Part shown: positions 16,561 to 25,434 of the stretch, piece by piece | Layout: each line of letters begins with the position of its first letter | Numbering within the stretch: the stretch's first letter is position 1 | NCBI RefSeq assembly: GCF_913776015.1 | Contig: NZ_CAJYMD010000070.1 | Coordinates: 1 to 49,473 of the forward strand | From: an uncultured Oxalicibacterium sp. | GTDB taxonomy: Bacteria; Pseudomonadota; Gammaproteobacteria; Burkholderiales; Burkholderiaceae_D | Reading direction: 5' to 3' | DNA: 49,473 bases | Notes under the pieces: generated by a model | Database searches by the model: none | What the model was told of the DNA's origin: nothing | What the model saw: only the letters and a program-made list of their open reading frames with translations | Program-made: the position numbers and the translations under genes

Positions 16561-17082
16561 TCAGATGCGCACCCAGACTGCGATCACCAGCAGGGTCAGG
16601 AAGGCAGCAACGATGTCATCGATCATGACGCCGAAACCACCCTTGAAGCGCCGTTCGATCTGTCTGATCGGTGGCGGCTTGAGCATGTCGAAAAAACGGA
16701 AGATCACGAATGCTGCCAACTGCATCACCGTGCTGGCCGGCATGACGAACAGCATGACCAGCCAGATCGCGATGATCTCGTCCCATACCATGCTGCCATG
16801 ATCGGCAACGCCCAGATTTTTGCCCGTGACATTGCAAGCCCAGACGCCGACGAAAAAGCCGATTATGATCAGCGCGAGCCACGTCAGCGGCGTGAAGATT
16901 TCCGGCCAGCGCCATGTCAGCACATTGAACGACAGCCAGCCGAACAGCGAGCCGAAGGTGCCCGGCATGATGCGCGGCAAGCCACTGCCGAAGCCCATCG
17001 CCAGCAAATGTGCCGGATGGGCGCGCATGAAAACGGAGGTGGGGTGAATCGAGCGTTTATCTGACGACGGAGAAGCGGTCAT
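16561..17082 (-). CDS. pgpA: Phosphatidylglycerophosphatase A
   Basis: A 173-residue membrane phosphatase that makes phosphatidylglycerol from its phosphate. Four hydrophobic segments and the family sequences GSGLPRIMPGTFGSL, VWDEIIAIW, FRFFDMLKPPPI and MIDDIVAAF, which supply the acidic metal site, are present. The start codon overlaps the thiL stop (ATGA), indicating translational coupling. A longer reading frame to 17757 runs through thiL in another frame and is not real. Confidence 0.94.
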   Translation of the reverse strand: MTASPSSDKRSIHPTSVFMRAHPAHLLAMGFGSGLPRIMPGTFGSLFGWLSFNVLTWRWPEIFTPLTWLALIIIGFFVGVWACNVTGKNLGVADHGSMVWDEIIAIWLVMLFVMPASTVMQLAAFVIFRFFDMLKPPPIRQIERRFKGGFGVMIDDIVAAFLTLLVIAVWVRI

Positions 17083-18044
17083 GGTGCTGCGAAGTGATCG
17101 AAGGAAGAAGCGTGCAAGGTCAGTGGTGCCTCGTTGGCATCCGTCAGTCGCAGGCCCGGAGAGGCATCGATGCGGCCGATGCGCGTGACAGGTGTGCCAG
17201 CCGCCATTGCGGCACCGAGCACGGCTTCGCGGCGGGATGCCGGTGCAGTAAAGCAGAGTTCGTAGTCGTCGCCGCCGGACAGCGTGAAGTGGCGACGCCG
17301 ATCGGTATCCTGCTTTTCCAGCATGGGACCGGCTGGCAGGGCATCGACATTCAGCGTTGCACCGACATTGGATGCCTTGAGAATGTGGCCAAGATCGCCG
17401 ACCAGACCGTCCGACAAGTCGAGTGCAGCATGGGCAATGCCGCGCAGTGCCAGACCGAGCGCAATGCGCGGTTGCGGCATATGCAGGCGCGGTGCGGCAC
17501 AAGCCAATGTGTAGTCGTCCAGCGTGTAGTCGCCATATAGCGCACCTAATGCCAGACGTGCATCGCCCAACGTGCCGGAAACCCAGATATCGTCGCCTTC
17601 CATTGCTGCCGTGCGCTGCAAGGCCTCGCCAATCGGTACGCGGCCGAAGACGGTGATGCAAATATTGAGCGGCCCTTTGGTTGTGTCGCCACCGATCAGT
17701 TCGCAACCTTGCGCATCGGCCAAGGCAAACATGCCGGCGGAAAATTGTTCGAGCCAATGTTCATCCACGCCGGGCAGCGAAAATGCCAGTGTGAAAGCGA
17801 CCGGCTCTGCACCCATTGCGGCCAGATCGGACAAATTCACGGCCAGCGATTTGTGACCGAGCATGCACGGGTCGGCGCCAGCAAAGAAATGACGCCCTTC
17901 GACCAGAATATCGGTCGAGACGGCGGTCTGCATGCCGTTATGTTGCGTCAGCAGCGCGCAATCGTCGCCGATCCCAAGTGCAGCGTGCTGGCGATGGGAT
18001 GGGCGTTTGAAATAGCGGGCGATGAGATCGAATTCGGAAAGCAT
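17079..18044 (-). CDS. thiL: Thiamine-monophosphate kinase
   Basis: A 321-residue ATP-dependent kinase converting thiamine phosphate to thiamine diphosphate. The sequence has the PurM/ThiL fold motifs: GIGDDCALL, STDILVEGRHF, DLAAMGAEPVAF, GGDTTKGPLNI, ALDLSDGLVGDLGHIL and SGGDDYELCFTA. Start 18044 (MLSEFDLIARYF) is the family start; the ATG seven codons upstream is less likely. First gene of the thiL-pgpA-pncC operon. No TPP riboswitch is visible in the 200 bp upstream. Confidence 0.94.
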   Translation of the reverse strand: MLSEFDLIARYFKRPSHRQHAALGIGDDCALLTQHNGMQTAVSTDILVEGRHFFAGADPCMLGHKSLAVNLSDLAAMGAEPVAFTLAFSLPGVDEHWLEQFSAGMFALADAQGCELIGGDTTKGPLNICITVFGRVPIGEALQRTAAMEGDDIWVSGTLGDARLALGALYGDYTLDDYTLACAAPRLHMPQPRIALGLALRGIAHAALDLSDGLVGDLGHILKASNVGATLNVDALPAGPMLEKQDTDRRRHFTLSGGDDYELCFTAPASRREAVLGAAMAAGTPVTRIGRIDASPGLRLTDANEAPLTLHASSFDHFAAP

Positions 18045-18252
18045 GGCGTGATTGTACAGAAGCACGCCATGCTTTTACCGGTGGCGGATTACCTTTCGCT
18101 TGCCGGTAGAGGTGCACCCGGACTCAACAATGCCGCGATGATGCACTGACATGGATGCAAAATACTCGACAGTAGGGGACCGTATCTCCCATGCTGCCCG
18201 CCGATTTCAGTAATCTTCGGCAATGACAGATAAATGGGAGAGTGACGTTGGA

Positions 18253-19431
18253 TCAAGCCGCTTCTTTTTTCTTGCCGAGTTCGCCGAGCAGCGTCTGGCG
18301 AATGGCATTGTCATGTGGCGACGTGCCAAAGCCCGTCAGCACGCCTTCGGCATCGTGGAAGCGACAGACGGTGCGATTGTCCACGTTTTCCATCGTCCAC
18401 TGGCCGTTGGCAAGCGTGTGCGGTGCCGGTGCGATCAGGGCCAGTGGGTAGCTTGGCGTCTTGATCAGGACGGGCGAGGGTTTGATATCGATGCCGGTTG
18501 GTGCGCCATTGAGCGTGGCGGCAATCGCACGGCCAGCTGTCATGATCGGTGCGATGTAAGGCAGGGTGTGGCCGCTGCCATCCGCAAACGTGTATTCGGC
18601 GCAATCGCCAAGCGCATAGACATCGGCCGCACTGGTTTGCCCCTGCGTATCGACGACGATGCCGCGCTTGGTCGTGAGTCCAGCCAGTTGTGCCAGTTGT
18701 AGGTCGGGGCGCAAGCCGACGGCAGAAAGCACGACATCGGCTTCGATGGCGCTGCCGTTTGCCAGATGAACCTGCAAACCGTTCTGTCCTTGCGTGACTT
18801 TCTGCGCGCTGGTGCCAAGATGGAAGGCGACGCCGAGTTTTTCCAGCGCCGCTTTCAATCCCTCGGAAAGTGCTGGTGCGGCCAGCGCCGCCAGCGGACG
18901 ATCGTTGGGATCGATCACTGACACGGCATGGCCGGCACCAGCCAGATCGTCGGCAAATTCGCAGCCGATCAGACCAGCCCCGATGATGGCGATGCGTACC
19001 GATGGCGATGCGGCTGTTTGTTTACGGAAGGCTTCATAGTCATCGATATTGTTGACCGACAGTACGCGCTCGGCAGCATCGCCTTCCAGCGCCAGGCGGA
19101 TCGGTTTGGCGCCGACAGCCAGCACGAGCTTGTCATAGCTGATGGGGCCAGTTGACGTGTCGATGGTCTTGGCGGCGGTGTCGATGGCCGTGACGCTCGT
19201 GCCGGTCTTGATCTCGGCATTGAGTTGGGTTGCCATTTGCTCAGCACTTTGCATGATCAGTTGGGCCGCGTCCTTTTTCTGTGCAAAGGCATTCGACAGC
19301 ATCGGCTTAGAATATGAGCCACCACTGTCGGATGTGATCAGCATTAGTGGTGTTTCCTTGTTCAGGCGGCGAAATTCGCGCGCGACGGTATAGCCGGCCA
19401 TGCCGGTGCCAATGATGACGATGGGGTTCAT
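18253..19431 (-). CDS. NorW/rubredoxin-reductase-like FAD-dependent oxidoreductase
   Basis: A 392-residue NADH-dependent flavoprotein. It has the FAD Rossmann motif VIIGTGMAGYTVAREF at the N terminus, YDKLVLAVGAKP, a central NAD-binding motif IAIIGAGLIGCEFADDL (about 145), VLSAVGLRPD and the second FAD site DVYALGDCAEY (about 275). The closest families are rubredoxin reductase and NorW, the flavorubredoxin reductase of NO detoxification. No rubredoxin or flavorubredoxin gene is adjacent. The upstream region carries an NsrR-type operator (19538) with TATAAT inside it, which favours an NO-related role. The start at 19431 begins the FAD motif; a longer frame to 19557 starts inside the operator. 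Electron acceptor unknown. Confidence 0.85.
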   Translation of the reverse strand: MNPIVIIGTGMAGYTVAREFRRLNKETPLMLITSDSGGSYSKPMLSNAFAQKKDAAQLIMQSAEQMATQLNAEIKTGTSVTAIDTAAKTIDTSTGPISYDKLVLAVGAKPIRLALEGDAAERVLSVNNIDDYEAFRKQTAASPSVRIAIIGAGLIGCEFADDLAGAGHAVSVIDPNDRPLAALAAPALSEGLKAALEKLGVAFHLGTSAQKVTQGQNGLQVHLANGSAIEADVVLSAVGLRPDLQLAQLAGLTTKRGIVVDTQGQTSAADVYALGDCAEYTFADGSGHTLPYIAPIMTAGRAIAATLNGAPTGIDIKPSPVLIKTPSYPLALIAPAPHTLANGQWTMENVDNRTVCRFHDAEGVLTGFGTSPHDNAIRQTLLGELGKKKEAA

Positions 19432-19537
19432 GCGGGATTCTCCGGGTGTGCCGTATGGCACGCAGTAGATGATGAAGAGCGAAAAGAACGAATTTGGGCA
19501 GCATTCTAATGCAGAGAGTGTAGCAAAGCCTTCTTTT

Positions 19538-19560
19538 AATATGCATATTATATGCATCTA
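19538..19560. promoter_or_regulatory. NsrR-type operator upstream of the NorW-like gene
   Basis: Two ATGCAT half-sites (19541-19546 and 19552-19557) with 11-bp spacing, in the context aatATGCATattatATGCATcta. This matches the known NsrR 11-1-11 consensus (AAnATGCATTTnAAATGCATnTT). On the minus strand TATAAT (complement of 19548-19553 region) lies between the half-sites, so binding would cover the promoter. maeB diverges on the other side, 130 bp away. Confidence 0.8.
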
Positions 19561-19691
19561 ATTTAACGTAATCTTGTCAGGCAGGCGCAAGCATGGCGTG
19601 GAAAGATGGCCGCTGGCAAAAACAGGGGCTTACCCTGCTAGAATCAAATTGCCTCATCTCTCATAACTACAAAGACAGGAAAGGTTGTGCA

Positions 19692-22010
19692 ATGGAGTCG
19701 GACCTGGAAAAGAAAGAAGAGCTGCGCCAGAAATTGAGACAAGCGGCGCTCGAGTACCATGAATTCCCCAAGCCGGGAAAGATCGCGGTGATGCCGACCA
19801 AGCAGGTCACCAATCAGCATGATCTTGCGCTGGCTTATACGCCGGGCGTGGCGGCAGCGTGTGAAGAAATCGCGATCAATCCTGCAGATTCCTACCGCTA
19901 TACGGGGCGCGGCAATCTGGTTGCTGTCATCACCAACGGCACTGCTGTGCTGGGGCTGGGCAACATCGGCCCGCAAGCCGCCAAGCCGGTGATGGAAGGC
20001 AAGGCCGTACTATTCAAGAAATTCGCCGGTATCGACGTGTTCGATATCGAGATCGACGAAACCGATCCTGACAAGTTGTGCGACATCATTGCCGCGCTGG
20101 AGCCGACGTTTGGCGGCATCAATCTTGAAGATATCAAGGCACCGGAATGTTTTGCGATTGAGCGCAATCTGCGCGAACGCATGAAGATTCCGGTGTTTCA
20201 TGACGATCAGCATGGCACCGCCATCATCGTTGCTGCAGCCATTCTCAATGGCTTGAAAGTGGTCGGCAAGGATGTAGCAACGGCGAAGTTGGTGACTTCC
20301 GGTGCTGGTGCAGCTGCGCTGGCTTGTCTGGAATTGCTGGTCGATATCGGATTCCGCCGCGAGAACATCATCGTCACCGATCTGGGTGGCGTGGTGTATG
20401 AAGGCCGTGTCGAACTGATGGATCCCGACAAGGCGAAGTTCGCCCAGAAAACCAATGCGCGCACGCTGGGCGAAGTCATCGGCGGTGCTGACATTTTCCT
20501 CGGACTTTCGGCGGGTGGCGTACTCAAGCCGGCGATGGTCGCGGCGATGGCAGCGAAACCGGTCATCTTGGCACTGGCCAATCCAACACCGGAAATCCTG
20601 CCGGACGAAGTACGTGCCGTGCGTTCGGACGCCGTGATTGCGACTGGTCGTTCGGATTTTCCGAATCAGGTCAACAATGCGCTTTGCTTCCCCTATATCT
20701 TCCGCGGCGCGCTCGATTGCGGTGCCACCACCATTACGCGTGAAATGGAAATCGCGGCGGTGCATGCGATCGCCGGTCTGGCGCAGGAAGAACAGTCGGA
20801 CATCGTTGCCACCACCTATGGCATCACCAACCTGAGTTTCGGTCCGGATTACATCATCCCGATGCCATTTGATCCGCGCCTGATGATCCGTATTGCAATG
20901 GCGGTTGCCAAGTCGGCCGAAGAATGTGGTGTCGCGGCACGCCCGATCAAGGATATGGAAGCGTATCAGGATCGTCTGCAGGAATTCGTCTATCGCAGCG
21001 GCACGTTCATGAAGCCGATCTTCCAGATCGCGAAGGCAGCGCCTGCCGAACGCAAGCGCATCGTCTTTGCCGAAGGCGAAGAAGAGCGTGTGCTGCGTGC
21101 CGTGCAGGTTGTGGTCGACGAGCGCCTTGCCAAGCCGATCCTGATCGGTCGCCCGGCAGTGCTGGCGCAACGTATTGAACGTTACGGTTTGCGTATCAAG
21201 CCCGATGTCGATTTTGCCGTTATCAATCCCGAGTACGACACGCGTTATCGCGATTTCTGGGAAACCTATCTCGACATGACGCGCCGCAAGGGTGTCAGCG
21301 AGCAATATGCGCGTCTGGAAATGCGTCGCCGTCATACGCTGATCGGTGCAATGGCAATCCACAAGGGCGACGCCGATGGCATGGTGTGCGGTACGTTCGG
21401 CACCAACAACCTGCATTTGCATTACATCGAGCAGGTGCTTGGAAAACGGCCGGGCACCAAGGTCTATGGTGCGATGAACTGCCTGATTCTGCCGGATCGA
21501 CAGTTGTTCCTGGTCGATACGCACGTCAATGAAAATCCGACTGCCGAGCAACTGGCAGAGATTACATTGCTGGCTGCCCAAGAAATGCGTCGCTTTGGTC
21601 TGACACCGCGTGCAGCCTTGCTGTCGCATTCCAATTTCGGTTCGTTCAATTCTGAGTCGGCACGCAAGATGCGTGATGTGCTGGCTCTCGTGCGAGAACA
21701 GTCGCCCGATCTGGAAGTCGATGGCGAGATGCACGGCGATATCGCCATGAATTACGCCGAGTTGAAAAAGGTCATGCCCGATACGCCGCTCAAGGGCGAT
21801 GCCAATCTGCTGATCCTGCCGAACATCGATTCGGCCAACATTGCCTATAACCTGTTGAAGACAACGGTCAGCAACAACGTGGCGATTGGCCCGATTTTGC
21901 TCGGTTGCAAGAGCCCTGTGCACATCCTGACGCCATCGGCGACGGTAAGGCGCATCGTCAACATGACGGCGCTTTGCGTGGCGGAGGCAATGGGAACCGA
22001 GGGCGCTTGA
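19692..22010 (+). CDS. maeB: NADP-dependent malic enzyme with PTA-like domain
   Basis: A 772-residue MaeB-type malic enzyme (malate to pyruvate, CO2 and NADPH). The catalytic half, residues 1 to about 430, contains [33 protein letters not shown] (catalytic Lys), [14 protein letters not shown] and the nucleotide-binding [16 protein letters not shown]. Residues about 440-770 form a phosphotransacetylase-like domain ([62 protein letters not shown]), which in this family is generally a regulatory module without PTA activity. Start at 19692; an upstream in-frame ATG at 19593 reads through the promoter region. Ends at a clear terminator. Confidence 0.95.
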   Translation: MESDLEKKEELRQKLRQAALEYHEFPKPGKIAVMPTKQVTNQHDLALAYTPGVAAACEEIAINPADSYRYTGRGNLVAVITNGTAVLGLGNIGPQAAKPVMEGKAVLFKKFAGIDVFDIEIDETDPDKLCDIIAALEPTFGGINLEDIKAPECFAIERNLRERMKIPVFHDDQHGTAIIVAAAILNGLKVVGKDVATAKLVTSGAGAAALACLELLVDIGFRRENIIVTDLGGVVYEGRVELMDPDKAKFAQKTNARTLGEVIGGADIFLGLSAGGVLKPAMVAAMAAKPVILALANPTPEILPDEVRAVRSDAVIATGRSDFPNQVNNALCFPYIFRGALDCGATTITREMEIAAVHAIAGLAQEEQSDIVATTYGITNLSFGPDYIIPMPFDPRLMIRIAMAVAKSAEECGVAARPIKDMEAYQDRLQEFVYRSGTFMKPIFQIAKAAPAERKRIVFAEGEEERVLRAVQVVVDERLAKPILIGRPAVLAQRIERYGLRIKPDVDFAVINPEYDTRYRDFWETYLDMTRRKGVSEQYARLEMRRRHTLIGAMAIHKGDADGMVCGTFGTNNLHLHYIEQVLGKRPGTKVYGAMNCLILPDRQLFLVDTHVNENPTAEQLAEITLLAAQEMRRFGLTPRAALLSHSNFGSFNSESARKMRDVLALVREQSPDLEVDGEMHGDIAMNYAELKKVMPDTPLKGDANLLILPNIDSANIAYNLLKTTVSNNVAIGPILLGCKSPVHILTPSATVRRIVNMTALCVAEAMGTEGA

Positions 22011-22033
22011 AAATAGGATTGACGCAAGTTGTG

Positions 22034-22065
22034 AAAAAAAAGCCGCTGGGAACAGCGGCTTTTTT
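22034..22065. terminator. Bidirectional terminator between maeB and the 5'-nucleotidase gene
   Basis: Stem AGCCGCTG / CAGCGGCT (22041-22048 and 22053-22060) with a ggaa loop, flanked by A8 on the left and T6 on the right, so it can serve both convergent genes. The stop codon of the minus-strand gene lies at its right edge. Confidence 0.9.
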
Positions 22066-23000
22066 CATGGTGTCGGCAGATCCTTGATGGTCTTGATCTC
22101 GCCGCGTAGCGGTACGCGGCCGGTTTGCACCAGTGTCGAAGCGCGATCGCAATGGCCGGGCTGATCGTCGAAGAACATATGCGGTTTGAAGGCGGCCAGC
22201 ACATCGGATTTGGCGACGCCGCCCATGAAAAAGGTTTCGTCGATCAAAATGTTCCATGCGCGCAAGGTACGAATCACACGCTCGTGCGCTGGCGATGAGC
22301 GTGCAGTGACGAGCGCGGTGCGAATCGGCGGCTTCTGCACGCCAGCCTGACGGAAGTTGTGCTGGATGAAGGAGATGGCCTTCAGCAAACGTGCGAATGG
22401 ACCTTCCGGCAAGGGTTTGAGGGCATTCTCGCGTTCATGATTCTCGAATGCCTCGATGCCCTGCGTTTGATAGATGCGCTCGGATTCGTCCGAAAAGATC
22501 ACTGCATCACCGTCGAATGCAATGCGAATCTGGTCCAACTCCTCGAAGGCGCTACTGGGTTTCTGGTAGAGCAGGGCGGCCGCCGTGCCCGAGTCGATGG
22601 CCGCCTGCACATCGTCTTCATGCAGCGAAAGGAAGAGGCTGACGTTAAAGGCGCGAAGATAGGGTGTCAGCGAAGCGCCACCCGACAGGACGGCGCGCGT
22701 GATGTCGAGGTCATAATGCTTGATGGAGTTGAAGATGCGCAGCGAGGTTTCCGTGGAGTTGCGCGACATGACAACCACTTCGACCAGGCGCTGATCCGGT
22801 GCAAGCGCATTCAGCTTGAGCAGCGCACGCACCAAGGCGAAGCCTCCGCCGGCTTTCAGAATGGCATTTTCGTGCTCGATCTGATGTTTGCGGTAAGCTT
22901 CCAGTCCTTGCGTGCGAAAGATTGTCTCTTCCGCTTCAAGATCGAACAGGGCGCGCGAAGAAATGCCCACGACGAGCAGGCGGTCAAGTGAAACGGGCAT
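22065..23000 (-). CDS. Cytosolic 5'-nucleotidase-I-type protein
   Basis: A 311-residue protein of the 5'-nucleotidase (cN-I) family, which dephosphorylates nucleoside monophosphates. It has an N-terminal LVVGISSRALFDLEAEE, central VVVMSRNSTETSLRIFNSI and TRAVLSGGASLTPYLRAF, an acidic DxD-type motif IAFDGDAVIFSDE (about 190) and a C-terminal FFMGGVAKSDVLAAFKPHMFFDDQ, where the Lys and Asp pair resembles HAD-fold motifs III/IV. Cytoplasmic, no signal peptide. Monocistronic. Confidence 0.85.
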   Translation of the reverse strand: MPVSLDRLLVVGISSRALFDLEAEETIFRTQGLEAYRKHQIEHENAILKAGGGFALVRALLKLNALAPDQRLVEVVVMSRNSTETSLRIFNSIKHYDLDITRAVLSGGASLTPYLRAFNVSLFLSLHEDDVQAAIDSGTAAALLYQKPSSAFEELDQIRIAFDGDAVIFSDESERIYQTQGIEAFENHERENALKPLPEGPFARLLKAISFIQHNFRQAGVQKPPIRTALVTARSSPAHERVIRTLRAWNILIDETFFMGGVAKSDVLAAFKPHMFFDDQPGHCDRASTLVQTGRVPLRGEIKTIKDLPTP

Positions 23001-23176
23001 GGATAGGCGCTATCAGAACGGAATGGTGCAATTATAGACAGTCCTTGCACCACCCGTTTGTGTCTTGCCTCGGCAGAAAACGGCAGGAGCGAAGAGAATC
23101 CTGCGTTTTGATGCATTTTGCTGGCAGAATTCTTGCTAGATGAAAGTCGATTGCGTTTGCTCACAAGCGGCAGCAA

Positions 23177-23434
23177 TCATTTTTGCGGTTCTTCGTCGTC
23201 GCGATAAAACGATGTGCGCAGCGGGCGGTCGCGCTGCAGTTTCTTGAGCCCGGCTTTGGTACCGAGGTAGGCGCCAGCGAGGCAGTAAAGTAGAGACATC
23301 CAGCCCAGATAGTAAAGACCGACGAAAGGCAGCCCGATCACCAGAATGGTGGCGAACAGATCGCGGCGGTTAATGGTGATCAGGTAATGCGAAATGGCAT
23401 AGACGATGAACAGTCCGATCAGGCCGAGCAGCAT
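23177..23434 (-). CDS. Small two-helix membrane protein, unknown function
   Basis: An 85-residue protein with hydrophobic segments at about 2-17 (LLGLIGLFIVYAISHYL) and 24-60 (LFATILVIGLPFVGLYYLGWMSLLYCLAGAYLG), followed by a basic and then acidic tail (LKKLQRDRPLRTSFYRDDEEPQK). The start at 23434 is supported by AAGGAG; the longer frame to 23527 runs into the nsrR promoter. It lies divergently beside nsrR (start 23616), so it shares that intergenic region. I do not recognise a family; a role linked to NsrR is only a positional guess. Confidence 0.65.
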   Translation of the reverse strand: MLLGLIGLFIVYAISHYLITINRRDLFATILVIGLPFVGLYYLGWMSLLYCLAGAYLGTKAGLKKLQRDRPLRTSFYRDDEEPQK

Positions 23435-23559
23435 GGTGGTCTCCTTGGGTTGGACAGGATTGTCCTTTTTTATGCATGGATAATAGCCCGGAAACTGCGC
23501 AAAATGGGAAAACGGTGATAGCGACATCGTTGTTAGGCTGCGATGGCGGGTAATCTAAT

Positions 23560-23583
23560 ATATTGCATTTAATATGCATATTA
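23560..23583. promoter_or_regulatory. NsrR-type operator upstream of nsrR
   Basis: TTGCAT (23563-23568) and ATGCAT (23574-23579), 11 bp apart, in a flanking A/T context (attTGCATttaatATGCAtatta). It lies 36 bp before the nsrR ATG and 126 bp before the divergent small membrane protein, indicating autoregulation. Confidence 0.8.
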
Positions 23584-23615
23584 AATAAAATTGTGATGCG
23601 AAAAAGGACGGGCCA

Positions 23616-24074
23616 ATGAGACTGACCAGATTTTCGGATATCGGCTTGCGTGTGCTGATGTATCTGGCAAAGGATACGCGCACCTCTCCGGTTACAGTGG
23701 CTGAAGTGGCGCAGCAGTTCGATGTGCCGCACAACCATCTGGTCAAAGTCGTCGGTACGTTGGCCAAAATGGGCTGGATCGATGCCATGCGCGGCCGTAA
23801 TGGCGGTATCAGGCTTGCCGCTGATCCGGCAGTCTTGGGTGTCGGCAGTATCTTGCGCGTACTGGAAGGCGACGATGAAGTGATCGACTGTGCCGGTATC
23901 GGTTGTCGTTTGTCTGGCGATTGCCGCGTGCGGCATGTATTGCGCGAAGGGGTTGAAGCCTTTTATAAGGCGCTAGATGCTTACACGCTGGCAGAAGTGG
24001 TATCTGGCAATACCGGTGAGCAGATCGTGCGCATGCACAAGCGATTCCTGGCTGAGAAACTGGAAGCCGCTTAA
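23616..24074 (+). CDS. nsrR: NO-sensing Rrf2-family repressor NsrR
   Basis: A 152-residue Rrf2-type regulator. It has an N-terminal winged helix (LTRFSDIGLRVLMYLAKD, EVAQQFDVPHNHLVKVVGTLAKMGWIDAMRGRNGGIRLA), then the iron-sulfur cluster ligands Cys-x4-Cys-x5-Cys in DCAGIGCRLSGDCRV (about residues 89-101), which is the NsrR spacing and differs from IscR. NO reacts with the cluster and releases repression. RBS AAGGAC. Operators of the expected form precede this gene, hmp and the NorW-like gene. Confidence 0.94.
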   Translation: MRLTRFSDIGLRVLMYLAKDTRTSPVTVAEVAQQFDVPHNHLVKVVGTLAKMGWIDAMRGRNGGIRLAADPAVLGVGSILRVLEGDDEVIDCAGIGCRLSGDCRVRHVLREGVEAFYKALDAYTLAEVVSGNTGEQIVRMHKRFLAEKLEAA

Positions 24075-24080
24075 AAAGGG

Positions 24081-24102
24081 AAAAGCCCGCAAGGGCTTTT
24101 TT
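24081..24102 (+). terminator. Terminator after nsrR
   Basis: AAAAGCCC-gcaa-GGGCTTTTTT, an 8-bp stem with a T6 tail directly after the nsrR stop. It means hmp is transcribed from its own promoter. Confidence 0.9.
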
Positions 24103-24112
24103 GTTAATTTAA

Positions 24113-24135
24113 ATGTTGCATAAAAAATGCATTAA
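24113..24135 (+). promoter_or_regulatory. NsrR-type operator upstream of hmp
   Basis: TTGCAT (24116-24121) and ATGCAT (24127-24132), again 11 bp apart, separated by an A run, and ending 16 bp before the hmp ATG. Third copy of the same arrangement in the window. Confidence 0.8.
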
Positions 24136-24148
24136 TTGAGGAGTCATC

Positions 24149-25342
24149 ATGTTGTCAGCAGCATCCCGTCCGTATATTGACGCCAGCGTTCCTGTTTTGC
24201 GTGAGCATGGCTTGATCATCACCAAGACTTTTTATCGCAACATGTTGTCGGCGCACCCTGAACTGAAAAATCTTTTCAATTCCGGTAATCAGGCCAACGG
24301 TTCGCAGCAGCAGTCGCTGGCCTCGGCCGTATTCGCCTATGCGGCCAACATCGACAATGCAGCCGCGCTGGCCCCGGTGGTTACGCGTATCGTGCACAAG
24401 CATGCCTCACTTGGCATCAAGGCCGAGCATTACCCAATCGTCGGTCACCATTTGCTGGGGGCCATCAAGGAAGTGCTCGGCGATGCTGCCACGCCTGAAT
24501 TGTTGGCAGCATGGGCGGAAGCATATGGTTTGCTGGCCGATGCATTGATCGATGCAGAGAAAAAACTTTATGAGAGCGTGGGGATCAAGCCGGGTGAGCT
24601 GTTTGATATGCGGGTCGCAGAGATCATCGAGGAAAGCGAGCAGGTCAAATCCTTCATCCTGAAATCGGCGGACGGTACTGCGCTGCCGACGTTTCAGCCA
24701 GGCCAGTATGTGAGTGTACGTGTGTTGCTGCCGAGTGGCTTGCAGCAATTGCGTCAGTACAGCTTGTCCGATGCGCCGGGCAAGGATTATTTGCGCATCT
24801 CGGTCAAGCGTGAGGTTGCCGGAAAAGAGACGCCGGCCGGCACCATCTCCAACTGGTTGCATGACAATGTCGAGGTCGGTTGCACGCTGTCGATCAGCAA
24901 ACCGTTTGGTGAGTTCGCCCCCGATGTAGATTCCAACGAGCCTATCGTGTTGTTGTCTGCGGGCGTGGGCATTACGCCGATGATTGCGACGTTGAACCAT
25001 ATCGCGGCACGCCAGCCCGAACGTCATGTGATCTTCGCTCATGCAGCCGGTGAAGCCGCACATCACGCGCATCGCGCCGATGTAGAGAAGGCAAAGCAGC
25101 GCATGCCAAATCTGCAGAGTGTGGTGTTTTATGAAAACGTAAAAGCAGATGATCAAGCGTGGCAGGGCCGCATGCAGATCAACGGATTGCCGAAGTGGAA
25201 TAGGGAGGTGACGAATGTTTATCTATGTGGTCCGTTACCATTCATGCAGGAACAACGGGCTGCATTGCTGACTGCGGGTGTTCCTTCACAAAAAATACAT
25301 CGTGAGGTATTTGGTCCCGATATGTTGGACCATCTTCTGTAG
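24149..25342 (+). CDS. hmp: Flavohaemoprotein (nitric oxide dioxygenase)
   Basis: A 397-residue flavohaemoglobin that oxidises NO to nitrate with O2 and NAD(P)H. The globin domain (1-140) keeps B10 Tyr29 (ITKTFYR), Gln53 (NGSQQQ) and proximal His85 (IVHKHASLG). The FAD domain has RQYSLSDAPG with GTISNWLHDNV, and the NAD domain has LLSAGVGITPMIATL and YLCGPLPFMQEQ. All active-site residues expected from Hmp are visible. RBS GAGGAG. Regulated by NsrR, judged from the operator at 24113. Confidence 0.96.
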   Translation: MLSAASRPYIDASVPVLREHGLIITKTFYRNMLSAHPELKNLFNSGNQANGSQQQSLASAVFAYAANIDNAAALAPVVTRIVHKHASLGIKAEHYPIVGHHLLGAIKEVLGDAATPELLAAWAEAYGLLADALIDAEKKLYESVGIKPGELFDMRVAEIIEESEQVKSFILKSADGTALPTFQPGQYVSVRVLLPSGLQQLRQYSLSDAPGKDYLRISVKREVAGKETPAGTISNWLHDNVEVGCTLSISKPFGEFAPDVDSNEPIVLLSAGVGITPMIATLNHIAARQPERHVIFAHAAGEAAHHAHRADVEKAKQRMPNLQSVVFYENVKADDQAWQGRMQINGLPKWNREVTNVYLCGPLPFMQEQRAALLTAGVPSQKIHREVFGPDMLDHLL

Positions 25343-25375
25343 GCGTCCGTGTCATCTTCGTTGCTCATAGATAAA

Positions 25376-25395
25376 TATCCCATGAACATGGGATA
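25376..25395. other. Perfect inverted repeat after hmp
   Basis: TATCCCATG-aa-CATGGGATA, a 9-2-9 inverted repeat located 33 bp after the hmp stop. There is no T tract, so it is not a standard terminator; the two-base spacer suits a protein-binding operator for the downstream kinase gene. Confidence 0.4.
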
Positions 25396-25402
25396 GGTGT
25401 TG

Positions 25403-25417
25403 GTAAGGAATCCCCCC
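25403..25417 (+). promoter_or_regulatory. Candidate response-regulator box upstream of the kinase gene
   Basis: GTAAGGAATCCCCCC shares GTAAGGAA with a better 18-bp near-palindrome at 27570-27587. It matches the left half of the GacA/UvrY-type box (TGTAAGnnATnnCTTACA) with the central AT, but the right half is poor. Proposed only. Confidence 0.3.
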
Positions 25418-25434
25418 AAAATATTTTTTGTGCT

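Noticed and set aside
17083-17757. N-terminal extension of the pgpA frame
   Set aside because: It lies inside thiL in a different frame; ATGA coupling at 17082 explains the true start.
20010-21923. A 637-codon open frame on the minus strand opposite maeB
   Set aside because: It is a mirror of the strongly coding plus strand, has no family resemblance, and is rich in His/Arg/Gln as such shadows are.
23099-23121. Possible fourth NsrR site (GATGCATTTTG near 23103)
   Set aside because: Only one half-site is present; nothing resembling TGCAT occurs 11 bp away on either side.
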